This document shows positions 22,194 through 32,192 of a DNA stretch of 64,000 nucleotides, piece by piece. Each line of letters opens with the position of its first letter. The stretch's first letter is position 1. The stretch is taken from the NCBI GenBank assembly GCA_002840095.1, contig PGZL01000002.1, positions 31,872-95,871 on the forward strand. The letters run 5' to 3'. The notes under the pieces were generated by a model, which searched no databases, was not told the DNA's origin, and worked only from the letters and a program-made list of their open reading frames with translations. The DNA is from Gammaproteobacteria bacterium HGW-Gammaproteobacteria-1 (GTDB lineage Bacteria > Pseudomonadota > Gammaproteobacteria > Thiohalomonadales > Thiohalomonadaceae). Position numbers and translations under genes: made by a program.

Positions 22194-23471
22194 TTACAGC
22201 TCCTTCGCCAGCAAAGCGTAGCGGTAATCCCCGGCCGGCAGAGGGATGCGGACGCGGTGGCCGCCGCCGGGCGCCTCGGCCAGCGCCGCGCCGTTGCGGC
22301 CTTCCATGTATTCCAGGACGAACTTGCGGTTGCCCTGCGGCGCGATCAGTTCCAGGTGGTCGCCGACGCGGATCTTGTTCTTCACGTCGATCTCGGCCAG
22401 GCCGGTGGCTGAGTCGTAGCCGTCGATTTCGCCGACGAACTGCTGTCTCTCGCCGCTGGAGGCGCCCTTCATGTAGCTCTGGTATTCCTGGGTGTGGTGG
22501 CGCACGTAAAAACCGTCGGTGTAGCCGCGGTTGGCCAGGTTTTCCAGTTCCGCCAGCAGGGTGGTGTCGAAGGGCCGGCCGGCGGCGGCGTCGTCCACCG
22601 CCTTGCGATAGGCCTGCACGGTGCGGGCGATGTAGTAGTGGGATTTGGTGCGGCCCTCGATCTTGAGGGAATCGACGCCGATGCGCACCAGCTCGGCCAC
22701 ATGCTCCACCGCGCGCAGATCGCGCGAGTTGAGGATGTAGGTGCCGTGCTCGTCTTCTTCGATGGGCATCAGCTCGCCCGGTCGCTGGCTTTCCTCGATG
22801 AGCAGGGTTTTCTGCGCCTCGGCGCGGCGCACGTCTCCGCAGTCGTCGGTGACGGTATCGTGCAACTTGTAGTCCCAGCGGCAGGAGTTGGTACAGGTGC
22901 CCTGGTTGGGGTCGCGGTGGTTGAAGTAGCCGGACAGCAGGCAGCGCCCGGAGTAGGCGATGCACAGGGCGCCGTGCACGAACACCTCCAGTTCCATGTC
23001 GGGACACTGCTGGCGGATCTCGGCCACTTCCTCCAGCGACAGTTCGCGCGACAGGATGATGCGCTGCACCCCCTGGCGCTGCCAGAAGCGTACCGTGGCG
23101 TAGTTGACGGTGTTGGCCTGTACCGACAGGTGGATGGGCAGTTCCGGCCAGCGTTCGCGCACCAGCATGATCAGGCCGGGGTCGGCCATGATCAGCGCAT
23201 CGGGTCCGAGCGCGACCACCGGCTCCATGTCGGCCATGAAGGTCTTCACCTTGGCGTTGTGCGGCATGACGTTGCTGGCGAGGAAGAATTTCTTGCCCTG
23301 GCCGTGGGCCGTGGTGATGCCGCGTTCGAGGGTGGCCAGATCGAAGTCGTTGTTGCGTACCCGCAGGCTGTAGCGCGGCAGTCCGGCGTAGACGGCGTCG
23401 GCGCCGTAGGCGAAGGCGACGTCCAGGTGGCGCAGGCTGCCGGCGGGGGCGAGGAGTTCGGGGGCTTTCAT
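22194..23471 (-). CDS. trhP: tRNA 5-hydroxyuridine synthesis protein TrhP (U32 peptidase family, YegQ)
   Basis: A 425-residue U32-family protein. In E. coli, YegQ/TrhP makes the prephenate-dependent 5-hydroxyuridine at the tRNA wobble base. The N-terminus MKAPELLAPAGSLRHLDVAF and the family signature ELEVFVHGALCIAYSGRCLL are present. Further cysteines in GTCTNSCRWDY are consistent with an Fe-S cluster. A C-terminal beta-barrel (about 335-425) distinguishes this class from UbiU/UbiV, both also encoded in this window. It is divergent from the MlaC-like gene. Confidence 0.9.
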   Translation of the reverse strand: MKAPELLAPAGSLRHLDVAFAYGADAVYAGLPRYSLRVRNNDFDLATLERGITTAHGQGKKFFLASNVMPHNAKVKTFMADMEPVVALGPDALIMADPGLIMLVRERWPELPIHLSVQANTVNYATVRFWQRQGVQRIILSRELSLEEVAEIRQQCPDMELEVFVHGALCIAYSGRCLLSGYFNHRDPNQGTCTNSCRWDYKLHDTVTDDCGDVRRAEAQKTLLIEESQRPGELMPIEEDEHGTYILNSRDLRAVEHVAELVRIGVDSLKIEGRTKSHYYIARTVQAYRKAVDDAAAGRPFDTTLLAELENLANRGYTDGFYVRHHTQEYQSYMKGASSGERQQFVGEIDGYDSATGLAEIDVKNKIRVGDHLELIAPQGNRKFVLEYMEGRNGAALAEAPGGGHRVRIPLPAGDYRYALLAKEL

Positions 23472-23593
23472 TGCGTAAAGTATTCAATCACGGCAGGCGG
23501 CAGGGGCGGCTATTCTAACGCTGATTGCCGCTGTGATGCCGATGGGCGACAATCTGCGCAACTTAATGACGTATGGATGCAAGGGAGATAACC

Positions 23594-24283
23594 ATGGTTT
23601 CGACACGCAGGCTGCACGGATTCGTGATCACGCTGCTGGCGTTCGGGCTGTTGCTGGGTGCGAGCGCCGGGGCCGCCAGTGTGCCGCAGGCGCCGGAGCA
23701 GCTGATGACCGAAGTAAGCCGGCAGATGCTCGACACCCTCAAGCGCGAGCGCGAGGCGGTGCGCGAGCGGCCGCAACATCTCTTCGACCTGGTGGACGAG
23801 GTGCTCGGCCCCCACGTGGATTTCCCGCGCATGTCCGGCTGGGTGCTGGGCAAGTACTGGCGCCAGGCCTCGGCGGAGCAGCGCAAGCGTTTCATCAGCG
23901 CCTTCCGCATCATGATGGTGCGTTTCTATACCGCCGCCCTGCTGGATGATCCGAACCAGCTGGACGACCTGCTGGCGCGCGACGACGGTCTGATCACCTT
24001 CCTGCCCGGCCGCCCGGCCGAGGGCGACACCACCACAGTGCGTTCCGAGGTGCACATGAACGACGGCAAGGTGGTGCAGGTGCTGTTTGCCGTGCACAAC
24101 CGCGACGGCGACTGGAAGGTCTACGACGTGACCGTCGAGGGCGTCAGCCTGGTCACCAACTACCGCACCTCCTTCGCCCAGGAGATCCAGCAGGGTGGCA
24201 TCGACGCCCTCATCACCCGGCTGGAGGAGCGCAACCAGGCGCTGATGGACCAGGTGGTCAACGGCAAGAAGGCCGCGCAGTAA
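23594..24283 (+). CDS. MlaC/Ttg2D-family exported lipid-binding protein
   Basis: A 229-residue protein with a cleavable signal peptide (about 1-27, ending SAGAAS). The remainder matches the MlaC fold: QLMTEVSRQMLDTL, HVDFPRMSGWVLGKYWRQAS and WKVYDVTVEGVSLVTNYRTSFAQEI. MlaC proteins ferry phospholipids across the periplasm. No other mla genes are nearby, so this is a stand-alone paralogue and its cargo is unproven. The ATG at 23594 follows 'gggag'; seven upstream codons are excluded because they delay the signal peptide. Confidence 0.88.
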   Translation: MVSTRRLHGFVITLLAFGLLLGASAGAASVPQAPEQLMTEVSRQMLDTLKREREAVRERPQHLFDLVDEVLGPHVDFPRMSGWVLGKYWRQASAEQRKRFISAFRIMMVRFYTAALLDDPNQLDDLLARDDGLITFLPGRPAEGDTTTVRSEVHMNDGKVVQVLFAVHNRDGDWKVYDVTVEGVSLVTNYRTSFAQEIQQGGIDALITRLEERNQALMDQVVNGKKAAQ

Positions 24284-24297
24284 TCCGGCAAACGGAA

Positions 24298-24433
24298 TCC
24301 GCAAATGAACGCGAATGGACGCAAATAGGCCGCAGATTATGGCTGTTGGGCAGCTGCACCGCTGCACCGCCGGGTGAACCGGTGACCTGTGCAACACCAT
24401 GAATATTCGTGTTTATTTGTGTTCATTGGCGGA
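24298..24433. repeat. Intergenic palindrome (tccgcaaatgaacgcgaat / gttcattggcgga)
   Basis: The outer arms read 'tccgcaaatgaacgcgaatg' and 'cgtgtttatttgtgttcatt'. The loop of about 75 bp contains a segment also found in the relative at 27980-28119 ('gggtgaac' and 'catgaatatt'). A third relative is at 40422-40559. Confidence 0.8.
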
Positions 24434-24460
24434 CTGAATGAGGTTTATTAGGATGACCCC

Positions 24461-25399
24461 ATGCTCGCCCTGCTGCGCCTGATCGCCAACGGCCTGGCGC
24501 CGCTGACCCTGGCCGGGGCCGTCGCCGCCTATCTGGAGCCGGGCCTGTTCCTGGTATTCAAGGAAGTGTTCCTGTGGCTGTTCGCCGCCACCATGCTCGC
24601 CCTGGGCGTGGTGCTGGAGCCCACCGATTTGCAGGACACCCTGGGTCGGCCCCGCGCCATCCTGGCGGGCGTCGCCACCCAGTACACCCTGATGCCGCTG
24701 CTCGGTTTCGCCGCCGCCACCTTCGGCGGCATGCCGCCGGCCCTGGCCCTGGGTTTCGTCATCGTCGGTTGCGCGCCGGGCGCCATGGCCAGCAACGTCA
24801 TCGTCTATCTGGCCGGCGGTGCGGTGGCCTACTCCATCGCCCTCACCACCCTGGCCACCCTGCTGTCGCCGCTGCTCACCCCGGCCCTGGTCAAGCTGCT
24901 CGGCGCCGCCTTTCTCGACATCCCCTTTTGGCCCATGATGCAGACCATCCTGATGACCGTGGTGCTGCCGCTGGTGGCCGGCATGGGCCTGCGCCAGGTG
25001 CTGGGCGCCCGGCTGGCCCTGGCGAAGGAGATCGCCCCGGCGGTGGCCGCCGTGGCCATCGTCATCATCTGCAGCTACGCGGTGGCCGCCAACCAGGGCC
25101 GGCTGGCCGAGGTCGGCGGCCAGGTGTTTCTACTGGTGGTGCTGGTCAATGCCCTGGGCTATGTGCTCGGCTGGCAGGCGGCGCGCTGGTTCGGCTTCGA
25201 CGCCCGCCACCGCCTCACCCTGGCCATCGAGATCGGCATGCAGAACGCCGGCCTCGGCGTGGCCCTGGCCCTCAAGCACTTCGAACCGGAGACGGCCCTG
25301 CCCGGCGCCCTGTTCGCGGTGTGGTGCATCATCACCTCCGCCGGGGCGGCAGGTTATTTCCGCCGCACCCGTCACCGCACGGCAGTGCTGACGCCGTGA
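24461..25399 (+). CDS. Bile acid:sodium symporter (BASS) family transporter
   Basis: A 312-residue inner-membrane protein with about nine helices. Family motifs are GCAPGAMASNVIVYLAGG in the first half and EIGMQNAGLGVALAL in the second, corresponding to the conserved crossover helices of BASS carriers that bind sodium. The substrate is probably an organic anion but cannot be named. It precedes hslV by 41 bp in the same direction; whether they share a transcript is unclear. Confidence 0.87.
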   Translation: MLALLRLIANGLAPLTLAGAVAAYLEPGLFLVFKEVFLWLFAATMLALGVVLEPTDLQDTLGRPRAILAGVATQYTLMPLLGFAAATFGGMPPALALGFVIVGCAPGAMASNVIVYLAGGAVAYSIALTTLATLLSPLLTPALVKLLGAAFLDIPFWPMMQTILMTVVLPLVAGMGLRQVLGARLALAKEIAPAVAAVAIVIICSYAVAANQGRLAEVGGQVFLLVVLVNALGYVLGWQAARWFGFDARHRLTLAIEIGMQNAGLGVALALKHFEPETALPGALFAVWCIITSAGAAGYFRRTRHRTAVLTP

Positions 25400-25440
25400 T
25401 GGTGTAACATTACGCCCTCGGCATTTGGGGAGATTCGATT

Positions 25441-25977
<537 letters not shown>

Positions 25978-26000
25978 ACGACAACCAAGGCAAACCCAAT

Positions 26001-26076
26001 GACAGGATGAACAAGATTACACAGGATTAACAAGATGTTTATCTTGTGCATCGTGAGCAATCTTGTTCATCTTGTC
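26001..26076. repeat. Intergenic word palindrome (gacaggatgaacaagatt / aatcttgttcatcttgtc)
   Basis: The left arm starts at 26001 and the right arm ends at 26076; the outer 18 bases pair with one mismatch. It lies within the hslV-hslU operon. Confidence 0.85.
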
Positions 26077-26109
26077 CGATGTCCTGAATTAGTACGGTAA
26101 TACGACTTC

Positions 26110-27435
26110 ATGAGTGAAATGACGCCCCGTGAAATCGTCCAGGAACTGGACAAGCACATCATCGGCCAGAACGCCGCCAAGCGTTCGGTGGCGGTGGCGC
26201 TGCGCAACCGCTGGCGCCGCAGCCAGGTGAGCGATCAGCTGCGCAACGAGATCACGCCGAAGAACATCCTGATGATCGGTCCCACCGGTGTCGGCAAGAC
26301 CGAGATCGCGCGCCGTCTGGCCAAGCTGGCCAACGCGCCGTTCATCAAGGTCGAGGCCACCAAGTTCACCGAGGTGGGCTACGTGGGCCGCGACGTGGAG
26401 TCCATCATCCGCGACCTGGTGGACATCGCCATCAAGCTGCTGCGCGAGCAGGAGATGGCCAAGGTGCGCCACCGCGCCTTCGAGGCGGCGGAAGATCGTG
26501 TGCTCGACATCCTGCTGCCGCCGGCGCGCGGCTTCGAGCAGGAGCAGGCCGATACCGGCACGCGGCAGAAATTCCGCAAGAAGCTGCGCGAGGGCGAATT
26601 GGACGACAAGGAGATCGAACTGGAGCTGAGCGCCGCGCCCATGGGCGTGGAGATCATGGCGCCGCCCGGGATGGAGGAGATGACCTCGCAGCTGCAGGGA
26701 CTGTTCAAGAACCTGGGCGGCAGCCGCACCAAGCGACGCAAGCTGCCGGTGAAGGAGGCCATGCGCCTGCTCACCGACGAGGAGGCGGCGCGGATGATCA
26801 ACGAGGAAGAGCTGAAGACCCGCGCCGTGCGCGCGGTGGAGCAGAACGGCATCGTGTTCCTCGACGAAATGGACAAGATCTGCCGCCGCAGCAGCGAGTC
26901 GGCCTCCGGCGCCGACGTATCGCGTGAGGGCGTGCAGCGCGACCTGCTGCCGCTGGTGGAAGGCAGTACCGTGTCCACCAAGTACGGCATGATCAAGACC
27001 GACCACATCCTGTTCATCGCCTCCGGCGCCTTCCACCTGGCGCGGCCGTCGGACCTGATCCCCGAATTGCAGGGCCGCTTTCCCATCCGCGTCGAACTGG
27101 ACGCCCTGGCGGTGGAAGATTTCGTGCGCATCCTCACCGAACCGGATGCCTCGCTCACCGAACAGTACAAGGCGCTGCTCGCCACCGAGGGCGTCACCGT
27201 CAACTTCGCCGCCGACGGCATCGCCCGCATCGCCGAGATCGCCTGGCAGGTGAACGAGACCACCGAGAACATCGGCGCGCGCCGCCTGCACACCGTGCTG
27301 GAGCGTCTGCTGGAAAGCCTGTCCTTCGACGCGGCCGATCAGGGCGGCGCCGTCATCACCGTGGACGCCGCCTATGTGGATGCCCAACTGGGTGAACTGG
27401 CGCGGGACGAGGATTTGAGCAGATACATTTTATAA
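26110..27435 (+). CDS. hslU: ATP-dependent protease ATPase subunit HslU
   Basis: AAA+ unfoldase that feeds substrates into HslV. The 441-residue product has [17 protein letters not shown] at the N-terminus, Walker [10 protein letters not shown] (about 57-65), the pore motif GYVGRDVES, Walker [10 protein letters not shown] (about 247-255), the I-domain (about 110-240), sensor-2 IGARRLHTV and the HslV-activating C-terminus DLSRYIL. Complete and of normal length. Confidence 0.97.
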   Translation: MSEMTPREIVQELDKHIIGQNAAKRSVAVALRNRWRRSQVSDQLRNEITPKNILMIGPTGVGKTEIARRLAKLANAPFIKVEATKFTEVGYVGRDVESIIRDLVDIAIKLLREQEMAKVRHRAFEAAEDRVLDILLPPARGFEQEQADTGTRQKFRKKLREGELDDKEIELELSAAPMGVEIMAPPGMEEMTSQLQGLFKNLGGSRTKRRKLPVKEAMRLLTDEEAARMINEEELKTRAVRAVEQNGIVFLDEMDKICRRSSESASGADVSREGVQRDLLPLVEGSTVSTKYGMIKTDHILFIASGAFHLARPSDLIPELQGRFPIRVELDALAVEDFVRILTEPDASLTEQYKALLATEGVTVNFAADGIARIAEIAWQVNETTENIGARRLHTVLERLLESLSFDAADQGGAVITVDAAYVDAQLGELARDEDLSRYIL

Positions 27436-27438
27436 GGA

Positions 27439-27555
27439 AGTGGCAAGTTGCAAGTTTCAAGTGGCAAGTAAAACATGTACCGGCCTGCATTGAATGGCCG
27501 GCAATTGCCTCCACTTCATTCTTTTCTTGCAACTTGTCACTTGTAACTTGCCACT
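27439..27555. repeat. Intergenic word palindrome (agtggcaagttgcaag / cttgtaacttgccact)
   Basis: The arms are 27439-27470 and about 27525-27555. The loop carries a small GC hairpin (ggccggc). It starts 3 bp after the hslU stop. Confidence 0.82.
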
Positions 27556-27567
27556 AGGACTTTAATC

Positions 27568-27945
27568 ATGAACGAAAAGCCCATTCCCACCGAAATCACC
27601 CTGCACAAGGCCAGGCATCTGCTGGAGATCGCCTATTCGGACGGCCGGCGTTTCCAGCTGCCGACCGAGTATCTGCGTGTATTCTCCCCTTCCGCCGAGG
27701 TGCGCGGTCACGGTCCCGGCCAGGAAACCCTGCAGCTGGGCAAGGAGGACGTGAACATCGAGCAGATCGAGCAGGTGGGCAGTTACGCCATCCAGCCCCA
27801 TTTTGACGACGGTCATAACACCGGCATCTACGCCTGGGATACCCTATACGACCTCGGGGTCAATTATCAGCAGAACTGGCAGAACTACCTGGACCAGCTG
27901 GCCGCCGCCGGCCACCAGCGCAAGACGCCGGCCCACGAGGCCTGA
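27568..27945 (+). CDS. DUF971 (gamma-butyrobetaine-hydroxylase-like N-terminal) protein
   Basis: A 125-residue protein. Recognised by IPTEITLHKARHLLEIAYSDG, the LPTEYLRVFSPSAEVRGHGPG block and YAIQPHFDDGHNTGIYAWDTLY, typical of the stand-alone GBBH-like N-terminal domain. It may bind a metal or take part in Fe-S handling, as suggested for relatives; this is inference. It occupies its customary position between hslU and ubiE. Confidence 0.9.
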   Translation: MNEKPIPTEITLHKARHLLEIAYSDGRRFQLPTEYLRVFSPSAEVRGHGPGQETLQLGKEDVNIEQIEQVGSYAIQPHFDDGHNTGIYAWDTLYDLGVNYQQNWQNYLDQLAAAGHQRKTPAHEA

Positions 27946-27979
27946 GGCGCTTGCCACTGACGCTGGTAAAAATCATTGA

Positions 27980-28119
27980 GTCCGCGAATAAACGCAAATG
28001 GACGCGAATTTACTGAGCCAACAACGGGTGGGCCGGTAATGCGGTGTTCCCCGGCGGGTGAACAGGCAATCTCTGAAACGTGCATGAATATTTGCGTTTA
28101 TTGGCGTTCATTTGCGGAC
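27980..28119. repeat. Intergenic palindrome (gtccgcgaataaacgcaaat / atttgcggac)
   Basis: The outer arms pair from 27980 ('gtccgcgaataaacgcaaat') to 28119 ('gcgttcatttgcggac'). The interior shares the order 'cgggtgaac', 'catgaatatt' with 24298-24433. It lies between the DUF971 gene and ubiE. Confidence 0.82.
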
Positions 28120-28148
28120 TGAGCTGGATTATTACGACGGAGCAAGAG

Positions 28149-28898
28149 ATGAGCGAACGCGACACCACCCACTTCGGGTACAAGCAGGTGGCGGTGGAGG
28201 AAAAGGTCCACATGGTGGCCGACGTGTTCCACTCCGTCGCCTCCAAGTACGACATGATGAACGACATGATGTCGTTCGGCATTCATCGTCTGTGGAAGCG
28301 CTACACGGTGGAGATGAGCGGCGTGCGCGCCGGCCAGCGGGTGCTCGACCTGGCCGGCGGTACCGGCGATCTGGCGATGAAGTTCTCCCGCATCGTCGGC
28401 CCCGAAGGGCAGGTGGTGCTGGCCGACATCAACGCCTCCATGCTGGAGGTGGGCCGCAAGCGCCTGGTGGACGAGGGCATCGTCGGCAACGTCGAGTATG
28501 CCCAGGTCAACGCCGAATGCCTGCCCTTTCCCGACAACCATTTCGATCTCATCACCATCGCCTTCGGCCTGCGCAACGTCACCGACAAGGACAAGGCGCT
28601 GGCCTCCATGCAGCGCGTGCTGAAGCCGGGCGGGCGCCTGCTGGTGCTGGAGTTCTCCAAGCCGGCGGTGCCCGGGCTGTCGCCGCTGTATGACCTGTAT
28701 TCCTTCACCATGCTGCCGCTGATGGGCAAAATCATTGCCGGCGACTCGGAGAGCTACCGCTATCTGGCCGAGTCCATCCGCATGCACCCGGACCAGCAGA
28801 CCCTCAAGGGCATGATGGAGAATGCCGGCTTCGACCGCGTGGAGTTCTTCAATCTTTCCGGCGGCATCGTCGCGCTGCACCGCGGCTTCAAGGCCTAG
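28149..28898 (+). CDS. ubiE: Demethylubiquinone/demethylmenaquinone C-methyltransferase
   Basis: SAM-dependent C-methylation step of ubiquinone (and menaquinone) synthesis. The 249-residue product has [19 protein letters not shown], the SAM-binding [17 protein letters not shown], the conserved [26 protein letters not shown], and a C-terminus ending [11 protein letters not shown]. The ATG at 28149 with upstream 'ggagcaagag' gives the usual start [12 protein letters not shown]; 23 upstream codons lie in the repeat arm. First gene of ubiE-RDD-ubiJ-ubiB. Confidence 0.96.
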   Translation: MSERDTTHFGYKQVAVEEKVHMVADVFHSVASKYDMMNDMMSFGIHRLWKRYTVEMSGVRAGQRVLDLAGGTGDLAMKFSRIVGPEGQVVLADINASMLEVGRKRLVDEGIVGNVEYAQVNAECLPFPDNHFDLITIAFGLRNVTDKDKALASMQRVLKPGGRLLVLEFSKPAVPGLSPLYDLYSFTMLPLMGKIIAGDSESYRYLAESIRMHPDQQTLKGMMENAGFDRVEFFNLSGGIVALHRGFKA

Positions 28899-28910
28899 CC
28901 GCCGAAGCTG

Positions 28911-29393
28911 ATGAACGCGCAGCCGCAGTATGCCGGGTTCTGGCGCCGCGTCGGCGCCACCCTCATCGATACGGTGATCCTGCTGGCGGTGATTTCACCG
29001 CTGCTCTACCTGCTGTATGGCGCCGCCTATTTCACTACGGCACGCGAGCCGTTCGGCTATGCCGGCGTCGGCGATTTCATCCTCAATCAGGTCCTGCCGC
29101 TGGCGGCGGCGGTGGTGCTGTGGGTGAAGTTCCGCGGCACGCCGGGCAAGCGCCTGCTCGATTGCGTGGTGGTGGACGCCGATACCCTGCAGCCGCTGAC
29201 GGTGAAGCAGGCGGTGATTCGCTATTTCGCCTACATCGTGTCCATCCTGCCTCTGGGGCTGGGGTTTCTCTGGATCATCTGGCACAAGCGCAAGCAGGGG
29301 TTTCACGACCTGATTGCGAAGACCGTGGTGCTGCATGCACCCGATGACGAGTCGGAAAAGTCCCTGCGGCGCCTGATGGAGGAAGTGCGATGA
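28911..29393 (+). CDS. RDD-family membrane protein
   Basis: A 160-residue inner-membrane protein with the RDD pattern: GFWRRVGATLIDTVILL (Arg and Asp in the first helix), FRGTPGKRLLDCVVVD, and a third helix around ILPLGLGFLWIIW. The function is unproven; some relatives are ion or proton antiporters. It is inserted between ubiE (12 bp) and ubiJ (4-bp ATGA overlap), so it is translationally coupled to ubiJ. Confidence 0.88.
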   Translation: MNAQPQYAGFWRRVGATLIDTVILLAVISPLLYLLYGAAYFTTAREPFGYAGVGDFILNQVLPLAAAVVLWVKFRGTPGKRLLDCVVVDADTLQPLTVKQAVIRYFAYIVSILPLGLGFLWIIWHKRKQGFHDLIAKTVVLHAPDDESEKSLRRLMEEVR

Positions 29394-30013
29394 GTTCGGT
29401 GACCATGCTGCCGCAGGCCGGGCTGGCGCTGCTGGAAGGCGCCATCAACACCGCCCTGGCGCTGGACCCGGAAACACTGGCGCGGCTGGGCCGGCTGGAA
29501 GGCAAGGTGATTGCCGTCGAGCTGGAAGGCGCGGGCGTCACCCTGTTCCTGCTGCCCGACGGCCGCGGCTTCCGCCTGATGGGCCACTTCGAGGGTGAGC
29601 CCGACACCCGCCTGCGCGGCACCCCGCTGGCGCTGCTGCGCCTCAACGGCGGCAAGCCCGGCGAGGGGCTGTTTTCCGGCGCGGTGACCATCGAGGGCGA
29701 CGTGGAACTGGGACAGCGCGTACAGCGCATCCTCGGCGGGCTGGACATCGACTGGGAGGAACACCTGTCGCGCCTCACCGGCGATGTGGTGGCACACCAG
29801 ATCGGCAATATGGTGCGCGGCGTTTTGCGCTGGGGCGAACAGGCCGCCGCCGGTCTCGGCCGCGGCTTCGCCGACCACGTCCAGGAAGAGCGGCGCGATC
29901 TGCCGCCGCGGTGGGAAGTGGACGAGTTTCTTGCCGGCGTCGACGAACTGCGCAGCGCCGTGGACCGGCTGGAGGCGCGACTGCGCCGGCTGGAGCAGGA
30001 GCTGAATAAATAG
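29390..30013 (+). CDS. ubiJ: Ubiquinone biosynthesis accessory factor UbiJ (SCP2 domain)
   Basis: A lipid-binding assembly factor of the aerobic ubiquinone complex. The 207 residues comprise an SCP2-type lipid pocket (about 15-110), with a GHFEGEPDTRLRGTP strand and the helical segment LFSGAVTIEGDVELGQRVQRIL, then the VVAHQIGNMVRG helix, and a C-terminal coiled coil (VDELRSAVDRLEARLRRLEQEL). It occupies the standard position between ubiE and ubiB. Confidence 0.9.
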   Translation: MSSVTMLPQAGLALLEGAINTALALDPETLARLGRLEGKVIAVELEGAGVTLFLLPDGRGFRLMGHFEGEPDTRLRGTPLALLRLNGGKPGEGLFSGAVTIEGDVELGQRVQRILGGLDIDWEEHLSRLTGDVVAHQIGNMVRGVLRWGEQAAAGLGRGFADHVQEERRDLPPRWEVDEFLAGVDELRSAVDRLEARLRRLEQELNK

Positions 30014-30019
30014 ATATGG

Positions 30020-30149
30020 ACTCTCGCCAAGACGCCAAGGACGCAAAGAAAACAGAACAGCCGGCGCTGTTTCCGCTTCCCTCGCCGGTGACAACTTCGG
30101 TGTGACAGGCTCTCGGGTTTCTTGGCGGCCTTGGCGTCTTGGCGAGAGT
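30020..30149. repeat. Intergenic word palindrome (actctcgccaagacgccaag / cttggcgtcttggcgagagt)
   Basis: The outermost 20 bases at each end (30020-30039 and 30130-30149) are perfect reverse complements. The loop is about 70 bp. It separates ubiJ from ubiB. Confidence 0.9.
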
Positions 30150-30186
30150 TATCGCCGTATTTCGGTTGAATTTAGGGGGCAATAAC

Positions 30187-31839
30187 GTGTTGCTACGTCC
30201 GAGTCAGGCACTGCGTCTGCTCTATATCAGTTGGGTATTGGTGCGGCATGGTCTGGATGATCTGCTCCTGGCCACCCACCTGTTCCGCCCGCTGTCCTTC
30301 CTGCGCGTGTTCATGTGGTGGAACTGGTTCCGCCGCCACGGCCCGCGCGGCGAGCGCATCCGCCGCGCACTGGAAGACCTCGGCCCGATCTTCGTCAAGT
30401 TCGGCCAGATCCTGTCCACCCGCCGCGACCTGCTGCCCGACGACATCGCCCTGGAACTGGCCCGTTTGCAGGACCGGGTGCCGCCGTTCCCGGGCAAGCA
30501 GGCCCGCGCCATCGTCGAGAAGGCCTACCGCCAGTCCGTCGATACGGTGTTCGCCGAGTTCGACGAGAACCCCATGGCCTCGGCCTCCATCGCCCAGGTC
30601 CATGCTGCGCGCCTGCACGACGGCCGCGAGGTGGTGGTGAAGGTGCTGCGGCCGGACATCGCCCCGGTAATCCGGCGCGACATCAGCCTGATGTACATCA
30701 TCGCCGAGAAGATGGAGCAGTTCTGGGCCGACGGCCGCCGCCTGCGTCCGCGCGAGGTGGTGGCCGAGTTCGAGCGCACCATCCTCGACGAACTGGACCT
30801 GATGCGCGAAGCGGCCAACGCCTCGCAGATCCGCCGCAATTTCACCGACTCGTCGCAGCTGTACATCCCCGAGGTGTACTGGCCGCTGTGCCGGCGCAAC
30901 GTGATGGTGATGGAGCGCATCCACGGCATTCCCATCGCCAACCTGGAGGCGGTGCGCAACGCCGGCGTCGACATGAAGACGCTGGCCGAGCGCGGCGTGG
31001 AGATCTTCTTCACCCAGGTGTTCCGCCACAACTTCTTCCACGCCGACATGCATCCGGGCAACATCTTCGTCGAGCCGAGCGGGCGCTACATCGCGGTGGA
31101 TTTCGGCATCGTCGGTTCGCTCAGCGCCGAGGACCAGCGTTACCTGGCGGAGAACCTGCTGGCCTTCTTCAAGCGCGACTACAACCGCGTCGCCGTGCTG
31201 CACGTGGAGTCGGGCTGGGTGCCGGCCGGCACCCGCGTCGACGAGTTCGAGGCGGCCATACGCACCGTGTGCGAACCCATCTTCGAGCGGCCGTTCGCCG
31301 AGATTTCCTTCGGCCACCTGCTGCTGCGCCTGTTCCAGACCGCGCGCCGCTTCAACATGGAGGTGCAGCCGCAGCTGGTGCTGCTGCAGAAGACCCTGCT
31401 CAACATCGAGGGGCTGGGACGGCAGATCGACCCGCAGCTCAACTTGTGGTCCACCGCCAAGCCCTTCCTGGAGCGCTGGATGAGCGAGCAGGTGGGCGTG
31501 CGCTCCTTCCTCAACCGCATCAAGGACAACATCCCCAGCTGGGGGGAGAGCCTGCCCGAGGTGCCGCAGCTGATCCACGACGTGCTGGCCCGCGCCCGCA
31601 ACGGCACCCTGCAGGTCCAGGGCAGCACCGAGGAGATGCAGCACCTGCGGCGGGAGATCCGCGAGGCCAACCGGCGCAGCATCGCCGCCATCGCCGGCGC
31701 GGCCCTGGTGGTCAGCGCCGCGGTGCTGCTGGGGCTGGACGGCTACGCCCCGGACATGGCCGCCGGCGCGCCCATCGCGTCGTGGGTGCTCGGCGCGGCC
31801 GGCGCCGTGCTGTGGCTCTTCGCCTGGCCGCGGGACTGA
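30187..31839 (+). CDS. ubiB: Ubiquinone biosynthesis regulatory protein kinase-like UbiB
   Basis: Atypical kinase/ATPase needed for ubiquinone synthesis, membrane anchored. 550 residues. Seen: the invariant KxGQ motif in [16 protein letters not shown], the alanine-rich loop [17 protein letters not shown] (replacing the glycine-rich loop of kinases), [10 protein letters not shown], the catalytic [11 protein letters not shown] and [11 protein letters not shown]. Two C-terminal membrane helices (about 500-545) are present. The start is the GTG at 30187 with 'aggggg' 7 bp upstream; an in-frame TTG inside the palindrome is rejected. Confidence 0.95.
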   Translation: MLLRPSQALRLLYISWVLVRHGLDDLLLATHLFRPLSFLRVFMWWNWFRRHGPRGERIRRALEDLGPIFVKFGQILSTRRDLLPDDIALELARLQDRVPPFPGKQARAIVEKAYRQSVDTVFAEFDENPMASASIAQVHAARLHDGREVVVKVLRPDIAPVIRRDISLMYIIAEKMEQFWADGRRLRPREVVAEFERTILDELDLMREAANASQIRRNFTDSSQLYIPEVYWPLCRRNVMVMERIHGIPIANLEAVRNAGVDMKTLAERGVEIFFTQVFRHNFFHADMHPGNIFVEPSGRYIAVDFGIVGSLSAEDQRYLAENLLAFFKRDYNRVAVLHVESGWVPAGTRVDEFEAAIRTVCEPIFERPFAEISFGHLLLRLFQTARRFNMEVQPQLVLLQKTLLNIEGLGRQIDPQLNLWSTAKPFLERWMSEQVGVRSFLNRIKDNIPSWGESLPEVPQLIHDVLARARNGTLQVQGSTEEMQHLRREIREANRRSIAAIAGAALVVSAAVLLGLDGYAPDMAAGAPIASWVLGAAGAVLWLFAWPRD

Positions 31840-31873
31840 AGCGTCGCGGCTGTTGGATTTAACTGTTTGAATA

Positions 31874-31904
31874 AAAAAGGGAAGAGCATTGCTCTTCCCT
31901 TTTT
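31874..31904. terminator. Bidirectional rho-independent terminator
   Basis: A perfect 14-bp stem (aaaaagggaagagc / gctcttcccttttt) with a 3-base loop. T-tracts are available on both strands. It ends the ubiB transcript (34 bp after its stop) and, in reverse, the small gene at 31928-32002. Confidence 0.92.
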
Positions 31905-31927
31905 GTTTTCCGGCGCGGCCGGGGAAC

Positions 31928-32002
31928 TCAGAAGATCTTGGCCAGGAATACCAGATAGAACAGAGAGCCGAAGACGGCGGTGGCAATGAGAGTTTCAACC
32001 AT
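31928..32002 (-). CDS. Small single-helix membrane protein (24 residues)
   Basis: Found by eye, not by length. The frame begins MVETLIATAVF, continues GSLFYLVFLAKIF and stops. The whole chain is one hydrophobic helix with Glu near the N-terminus and Lys near the C-terminus. Support: 'gaggag' lies 9 bp before the ATG, and the bidirectional terminator begins 23 bp beyond the stop. The size is like that of known small subunits of membrane complexes (KdpF, CydX, CcoQ), but the sequence does not match any I know and no such complex is adjacent. Confidence 0.65.
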   Translation of the reverse strand: MVETLIATAVFGSLFYLVFLAKIF

Positions 32003-32142
32003 GGGTCTATCTCCTCAGTAACGGTTGGTAACGAGAGAGTCCGCTGTCGCAGGCGTTTGCGCCTGCCTTATAGCGGCATAGACCATAGGGTTATTGCCGG
32101 TGGGCTGTCATTGATAATCCGCAATTTTTGCAGGGGAAATAA

Positions 32143-32174
32143 AAAAGGGCCGGCGCCCGGGCGCCGGCCCTTTT
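32143..32174 (-). terminator. Rho-independent terminator of the nitronate monooxygenase gene
   Basis: A 16-bp perfect palindrome centred on 'cccggg' (aaaagggccggcgccc / gggcgccggccctttt). On the minus strand it is followed by six T. It starts 18 bp beyond the gene's stop. The gap 32003-32142 holds nothing else recognisable apart from the upstream region of the small gene. Confidence 0.92.
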
Positions 32175-32192
32175 GATCCTGCATCCGCGCTG

